Positions 58,491-64,000 of a stretch of 64,000 nt of DNA are shown here, piece after piece. The DNA is from Apodemus sylvaticus (Eukaryota > Chordata > Mammalia > Rodentia > Muridae), in NCBI RefSeq assembly GCF_947179515.1, contig NC_067472.1, positions 110,286,506 to 110,350,505 on the forward strand. The letters run 5' to 3'. How positions within the stretch are numbered: position 1 is the stretch's first letter; each line of letters starts with the position of its first letter. Below the pieces are notes generated by a model. The model was not told the DNA's origin, ran no database searches, and saw nothing but the letters and a program-made list of their open reading frames with translations. A program made the position numbers and the translations under genes.

Positions 58491-59002
58491 AACCTGTCTC
58501 ACCTAGCACCATGCACAGAGACTTATTTTATGTAAATCTCCAGATTTGAAAATATGGATTTATCAAGTCTTAGGTATAAAACTGGTCATTTACTTTCCTT
58601 TTTTACAAGCACTTGGGACATTCTGGAGGGCAAGGTTTGTGGATGAAACTTTAAGAAATTCTGAGAGGAATGAGCACAACCAGGCTCTGAGGACTGGGTG
58701 AGCAGAATGTCGATTCCAACTGTATCCCTGGCAAGCCATGACCTAGGCATTTAGCTCAGAAAAGTGGCAGATGCTATACAACTAAGCAAGATGCTGTATG
58801 TACATAGTTAACGTTCCTTTATGCCTACTTTCATCTTTTCCTACCTCCTGCCGCTTCTAATACCCTAATTAGCTCTGCTTTTTGTAATTCTAATCCATCA
58901 GTTAGCCTTCTGTCCTTTTATCTGGATTCCTTCTGTACTCTTTTCTTCTTATTGGATTTATGTTCCTGGAGGATTTTCTTTCTTTAGCTTTAAAACTTCT
59001 AC
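58491..59002. other. Unassigned intergenic sequence
   Basis: Nothing recognised. Confidence 0.55.
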
Positions 59003-59290
59003 AAGGGCCTTGGGAGACAATTTGGTAGGTAAGGGTGATTACTGTACAAGTGCAGAGACCTGAGTTTGAATCTCCATCAACTACATGAAAAATCTGGAAG
59101 TAGCCTCAGTGACCAATAATCCTAGCATTGGGTGTGGAGGACTTGGGGTAACAGAGATATGAGGTTCATGTGCTTGTTGGCCACCAGCATAGCTGAAGTT
59201 TAAGTAAGAGATTCTGTCCCAGACAAATGAGGGGAATGTGACAGAGCAGGACACCTGGCATCCTCCTCTGGCTACTTCAAGTATGCAAGT
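59003..59290 (+). mobile_element. RSINE1/B4-type SINE
   Basis: AGGTAAGGGTGATTACTGTA, GACCTGAGTTTGAATCTCCA, ACCAATAATCCTAGCATTGG, GTGACAGAGCAGGACACCTG and GCATCCTCCTCTGGCTACTT are in forward order. Confidence 0.72.
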
Positions 59291-59330
59291 GTATACTTGG
59301 AGACAGAAGAGTGCTTATAGCACGTGCTTA

Positions 59331-59331
59331 T

Positions 59332-59374
<43 letters not shown>

Positions 59375-59592
59375 TCTCCCTCCCTCCCCCCTCTTCTTTC
59401 TCCTCTCTTCTCCCTCTCTCTCCCTTTTTCTTCTCTTTCTCTCTTCTCCCTCTCTCCTCTCTCTTCTCCCTCTCCCTCCCTCTTCTCCCTCCTTCTTCTC
59501 CCTCTCCCACCTCTCTCCTTCCTCCCTCTTCTCTCTCCTCTCTCTCCTCTCTTCTTCCTCTCCTCTCTCCTCCCCCTCCCTCCACCTCCCTC
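59331..59592. repeat. 260-bp polypyrimidine tract
   Basis: Starts as a (TC)n run and continues as CTCC/CTTC/TTCTCC mixtures with almost no purines on this strand. Open frames on both strands here are low-complexity artefacts. Confidence 0.95.
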
Positions 59593-60152
59593 ATAAGGCA
59601 GGTAGGTATCCACTACAGTGGCTTCCTACAAGTTATCCAGACTCTTCTGATTTCTACCTTAAATTTCTGCTTCTATTTAAAAATGTTAATTAATTTGTTA
59701 GTAAGATCTATACCCCCAAACTCACTAATTTTCCTTTGTCACTTTGTAGCCTGATACACTGGAAAATATAAGATTACAGATTTTGAAATTCCTTAATTGG
59801 AAGGAAATGCTGGATCTAAATCAGGAGATGACAGAGTCTAGTGCTTGCCTGGATATCTAGCTCCTGCATGCTTGGGCTACACACTGACATGGTGACATAG
59901 GTGACATCCTTAGAACTGGAGTGTTTATTTAGTGCCTGTTTCTGTTTCAGAGACCTCTTGGTTATTTCACATGCTGTGCCAGATCTCTGTTTTAGGTAGT
60001 GTAGAGATGAAATGGAAACAAAATAAAACAAAACAACAAAAAATAATTCTGAGTTCAAAAAGGCCCCATATTTGGCCATGTGAGGGAACCATTAAACAGG
60101 TCATTTTAGCACAGGCTGGCCTATACTTGTATAGAATCAAAGGATGTCAGGG
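59593..60152. other. Unassigned intergenic sequence
   Basis: Nothing recognised; an AAACAAAATAAAACAAAACA A-rich patch lies near 60016. Confidence 0.55.
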
Positions 60153-60283
60153 TTGTAATTGGGTTTGTTTTTGTAGAGTAAAATTTTATTCCTTTGATTG
60201 TGTGATAAGGGGCATGTAGTGTAGGGATAGATAACCCAGCTTTGAGTTTCTCCAACCATTGGAAGATGCTTTCCAGAGAAAAG
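60153..60283 (+). repeat. 131-bp direct repeat, copy 2
   Basis: Matches 58360-58490 over the full length without indels; substitutions at the TTTATTCCT, GTGATAAGG and GTAGGGATAG positions. Flanks on both sides are unrelated to those of copy 1. Confidence 0.97.
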
Positions 60284-60504
60284 TATCTTTCGGAGACATG
60301 ATATCTTTCTTGGAAGTTATTTTATTCATCTTGAAAGCTACAAGAGTATAGTATAATATCTCTTTGTTGTTTCTATTATCTCAAATTCACATAAAATCCC
60401 AACTCTTGTGGAGATGCTTACAAAGATATGGATTTAGTGATCAAGGCAGTGTTATGAGTGTGCCTCCCTCTTGAATGGAATTAGAGCCCTGATAAAAACA
60501 CAAA

Positions 60505-60655
60505 AGAGAGAGCTGAGCATGTGTATACACACCTGAGGTCCTAAAATTGAGATGTAAAAGCAGGAGAATTAGGAGTCCAAGGTTACCTTCAGTGAGTTTA
60601 AGCCCAGACTGTGTTATATGAGACCCTGTCTACAAACAACACAACCAACAAACAA
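60505..60655 (+). mobile_element. Degraded B1-type SINE
   Basis: GCTGAGCATGTGTATACACA, AGCAGGAGAATTAGGAGTCC, AAGGTTACCTTCAGTGAGTT and TATATGAGACCCTGTCTAC, then a CAAACAA tail. Confidence 0.7.
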
Positions 60656-61257
60656 TTAATCACCCCATTTGTGAGGTGAGGATGCTGTAAGAAGGTGTTG
60701 TCTATAAATTGGCAACCAGACTTAAGCAGACACTGAATGTGTTTATGCCTTGTCATAAACCACCTACGCTTTAGCATAGTGACCAGGATGATTTTATAAC
60801 TTATGACCTAGCTCCCTAATTTGTACAAAGTCCAGGTATTCTGGGTTCAGTGACAAGACAATGCAGTGACAATGTCATCCAGGGAGAAGCAACAGTAACC
60901 TTTGTGAGGATAATGAGATGGGTGGATACTTATGTTCAGTACAAGTTGTTTTATCTGGTTGGGAAAGGAGATGGTGGACTTGCAAGTGTTATACAGAAAT
61001 TCTGATCAAGCTTAAAAACTGAGTTCGTCATTAAAATGAAGGTAATCTCTGAGAAAGGTTTAAATATTAATGTGACATCATCATAACCCTAATTCTAAGT
61101 TTATATTGGATGCTTATTTTGTTTTTAAGTATTTTTTAATTTTAAATGAATGCATAATTTTTAGGACATTTGAGCTTAATCTTCACAGTCACATGTGACC
61201 TGAACATCTTATAAATCATGGTATCTAATAACTGAATATAATTTAAAAAACGAAGCA
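60656..61257. other. Unassigned AT-rich sequence
   Basis: Nothing secure recognised. Confidence 0.55.
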
Positions 61258-62153
61258 AAACATTGATCAACCTGTCTGTTTCTTTACCAATACCATGCAG
61301 TTTTTATCACTATTGCTCTGTAATACAGCTTGAGGTCAGGGATTGTGATTCCCCCAGCAGTTCTTTTATTGTTAAGAGTTGTTTTTGGAATTCTGGATTT
61401 TTTGCCTTTCCAGATGAATTTGAGAATTGCTCTTTCCATGTCTTTGACAAATTGTGCTGGGATTTTAATGGGGATTGCATTGAATCTGTAGAATGCCTTT
61501 GGTAGGGTGGCCATTTTTACTATGTTAATTCTGCCAAACCATAAGCATGGAAGATCTCTTCACTTTCTGAGGTCTTTGATTTCTTTCTTGAGAGACTTGA
61601 AGTTGTTGGCATACAGATCTTTTACTTGTTTGCTTAGAGTTACCCCAAGATATTATAAATTATTTGTGGCTATTGTGAAGGGGGTTGTTTTCCTAATTTC
61701 TTTCTCAGCCTGTTTATCATTTGTATAAAGGAAGGCTACTGATTTATTTGAGTTAATTTTATATCCAATCACTCTGCTAAAGTTGTTTATCATCTGGAGA
61801 AGGTCTATGGTAAATTTTTTGGGATCACTCATGTATACTATCATATCATCTGCAAATAGTGATACCTTTATTTCTTCTTTGCCAATTTGTATCCCCTTGA
61901 TCTCTTTTTATTGTCTTAATGTTCTAGCTAGCATTTTGAGTACTAAATTAAAAAGATATTCAGAGAGTGAGTATACTTGTTTTGTCCCCTGTTTTAGGGG
62001 CATTGCTTCAAGAATCTCTCCATTTAATTTCATATTGGCTGTTGGTTTAGAGTAAATTGCTTTTATTATGTTTAGATATGGGCATTGAATTCCTGATCTC
62101 TCCAATACTTTTAACATGAAGGGGTATTATATTTTGTCAAATGCTTTTTTGCA
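61258..62153 (-). pseudogene. L1 ORF2 reverse transcriptase relic (inverted piece)
   Basis: Reverse-strand reverse transcriptase. The catalytic FADD codons are at 61845-61856, followed by MIVYMSDP, then KINSNKSVAFLY, and MATLPKAFYRFNAIPIKIPA near 61455-61514. It ends KTAWYW at 61284. It is split by stops and frame changes and has no 5' or 3' context for expression. Confidence 0.88.
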
Positions 62154-63242
62154 CACTTGATCTTTGGCAAAGAAGCCAAAAATGTACAGTGGAAAAACAA
62201 AGCATCTTCAATAAATGGTGGTAGTCTAACTGACTGTCTCTCTCTATATATAGAAAAACAAAAAGAGAACCATATTTGTCACCTTACACAAAGTTCTAGT
62301 CCAAGTAGATCAAAGACCTCAACATAAAACCAGATACACTGAATCTAATAGAAGAGAAAGTGGGAAAGAACAGTGAACTCATTGGCAGAGGGGGAAATTT
62401 CCTAAACAGAACTCCAATGGCTCATGCTCTAAGACCAGGAATTGATAAATGAGTTCTCATGAAACTGGAAAGCTTATGTAAGGCAAAGGAAATAGCCAAT
62501 AAGACAAATCAGAAACCTACAGATTGGGAAAAAAAACTTCATTAACTCCACATCTGAGAGAGGGCTAATATCCAAAATATATAAAGAACTTATGAAGCTA
62601 ACCACCAAAACACCAAACAAACCAATTAAAAAATGGGGAATAGAACTAAAAATAGCATTCACAATAGAGGAATCTTCAATGATGGAGAAGCACCTAAAGT
62701 ATTGTTCAAAGTCCTTAGTGATCAGAGAAATGCAAATCAAAATGACCCCAAGATTCTACTTTACACCAATCAGAATGGCTAAGATCAAAACCTCAGGCAA
62801 CAACACATGTTGTATATGGAGAAAGAGGAACACTCCTCCATTGCAGGTGGGATTGTTAACTGGTACTCCCACTTTGGAAATCAATCTGGAGGTTCCTTGA
62901 AAAGTTGGAAATAGATCTACGTGAAGACCCAACAATACTACTCTTGGGAATATACCCAAAAGATGCCCCACCATGCCACAGTGGGAGGTGTTCCACTATG
63001 TTCATAGCAGCCTTGTTTGTGATAGCCAGAAGCTGGAAACAACACAAGATGTCCCACAACAGAAGAATGGATACAGAAAATGTGGTTAATTTACACAATG
63101 GAATAATATTCAGCTATTAAAGAATGAGAACATCCTGAGTTTTGGAGGCAAATGGTTGGAACTAGAAAATATCACCCTGAGTGAGGTAAGTCAGACTCAA
63201 AGGGACATGCATGCTATGTACTCACTAATAAGTGGATATTAG
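62154..63242 (+). pseudogene. L1 ORF2 C-terminal relic (forward piece)
   Basis: Forward ORF2 C-terminal text with a DKGAKNVQWKN-like start near 62160, GLISNIYK-like text near 62565, IREMQIKMTPRFYFTPIRMA (62724-62783), and HNRRMDTENVVNLHNGI near 63053-63103. It ends at the family-typical stop, TAG at 63240-63242. Multiple stops and frameshifts (for example near 62900). Corresponds to 5840-6912 of the first L1. Confidence 0.85.
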
Positions 63243-64000
63243 CCAAAAATAGAGTACAGAATACATATGATACAGTCCATAGAACTCAAAAAGTTCAACA
63301 AGCTGAAGGGCCCAAGTGAGGATGCCTCAGTCCCACTTGGGAGAAAGAAGAAAGCAATCATAAGAGGGGAGGAATGGAGGGAGAGACAATGGAGGGAAAG
63401 TGGGCAGGGATGGGAGAAAAAGGGGAACCTGATTTGGTATTGAGTGAGGGAAAAGGATTGAAGCCATAAGGGACAGCAGAAAGAATGGAAACTGGCAACC
63501 TCGGGAGGTAGGAGGTTGGGCACAACCTTCCAGAATGCATCTCCACCTGGAAGACAGGTGAGGGAGGGGGTTGACATCACATAGTCAAAACTCTGACCCT
63601 GTCTGATAGAACTTCAGGGATGGAAATGTAGAGGATCCTGAGAAAAAGAAGGTCCAGAGACAGGCCTAAATTGGGATCCATCTCAAGGGGAGGTCTCAAG
63701 GCTTGACACTATTACTGAGGCTATGGAATGTTCACAAACAGGGTGTATCATGACTGCACTCTGGAAGACCCAACAAACAGCTGAAAGAGTCAGATACAGA
63801 TATTTGCACCCAACTAATGGACAGAAGTGGCTGACCCCTTTGGTTGAATTAGGGAAAGGCTGGAAGAAGCTGATGAGGAGGGCAATTATGTAGGAAGACC
63901 AGTAGTCTCCATTGACTTAGACCCCTGAGATATCTCAAACACTGGACCACCAAACAGGCAGCATACACCAGCTGATATGAGGTCCCCAACATATATTCAG
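63243..64000 (+). other. L1 3' UTR, Lx type
   Basis: Follows the ORF2 stop directly and is longer and different from the 3' UTR at 6913-7175. It is purine-rich at 63320-63450 and includes GGACATTGAC-free text such as AAGCTGATGAGGAGGGCAAT. It continues past the window. The distinct 3' UTR supports a different, older L1 lineage. Confidence 0.7.

Larger units (their letters stand above)
61258..64000 (+). mobile_element. Lx-type L1 with 5' inversion, leaves window
   Basis: 61258-62153 is L1 ORF2 in reverse; 62154-64000 is L1 in forward orientation from the later ORF2 into the 3' UTR. In L1 coordinates the reverse piece ends at the WYW-type motif and GACAGGTTGATCAATG, and the forward piece begins a few tens of bases further on at CACTTGATCTTTGGCAAAG, so both come from one RNA. 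The switch point shows a CA microhomology. The poly-A and target-site duplication lie beyond 64000. Confidence 0.88.

Noticed and set aside
59272..59754. Long Arg-Glu and Ser-Leu frames
   Set aside because: Products of reading the pyrimidine tract in several frames; low-complexity artefacts.
58360..60283. 131-bp direct repeats as LTRs of a 1.9-kb element
   Set aside because: No TG...CA ends, no flanking target-site duplication, no primer-binding site or polypurine tract, and an RSINE1 plus pyrimidine tract between them.

Overview
This window looks like non-coding mammalian, specifically murid-rodent, genomic DNA. The evidence is the repeat content: B1, B2, B3 and B4/RSINE1-type SINEs, a URR1-type hAT element, rodent L1/Lx LINEs, and older mammal-wide MIR, L2 and L1M relics, together with many (CA)n, (TC)n and (TTTC)n microsatellites. 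The 3' UTR of the L1 ending near 7175 resembles rat L1 more than mouse L1 as I remember them, so a Rattus-like genome is my best guess. I ran no database comparison; every family name is by eye.

No protein-coding host gene can be supported. The longer open frames belong to decayed L1 ORF1/ORF2, to simple repeats read as protein, or to chance in L1 untranslated regions. I see no rRNA, tRNA, CRISPR or prokaryotic feature. An exon of a large gene could be hidden in the unique stretches, but none can be shown.

Layout. 1-1.2 kb: AT microsatellite, MIR, B1 and B3 relics. 1.2-7.2 kb: near full-length, inactivated L1 with monomeric 5' UTR, ORF1, ORF2 and G-rich 3' UTR, followed by a piece of an older L1. 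7.5-20.7 kb: ancient L2, MIR and L1M relics, an Lx-type L1 with its own 5' monomers and an internal deletion (11.5-13.4 kb), a GC-rich tandem-module repeat (14.9-16.3 kb), and a 360-bp element with 17-bp perfect inverted ends (19.3 kb). 20.7-31.8 kb: a 5'-inverted L1M, several SINEs, and a reverse Lx L1 interrupted by another L1 3' UTR. 31.8-50.2 kb: mostly unassigned sequence with scattered SINE and MIR copies. 50.2-64 kb: L1 3' ends, a URR1 element, an inverted duplication split by a B1, a nearly identical 131-bp direct repeat pair, a 260-bp pyrimidine tract and a 5'-inverted Lx-type L1 that runs off the window.

The main points beyond routine masking are structural: the 131-bp direct repeat (3 mismatches, 1.8 kb apart), the roughly 88% identical inverted duplication, the inverted-terminus element, the GC-rich tandem retroposon-like unit, and three independent 5'-inverted L1 insertions, one with a clear 12-bp target-site duplication. 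I found no convincing new biological system.
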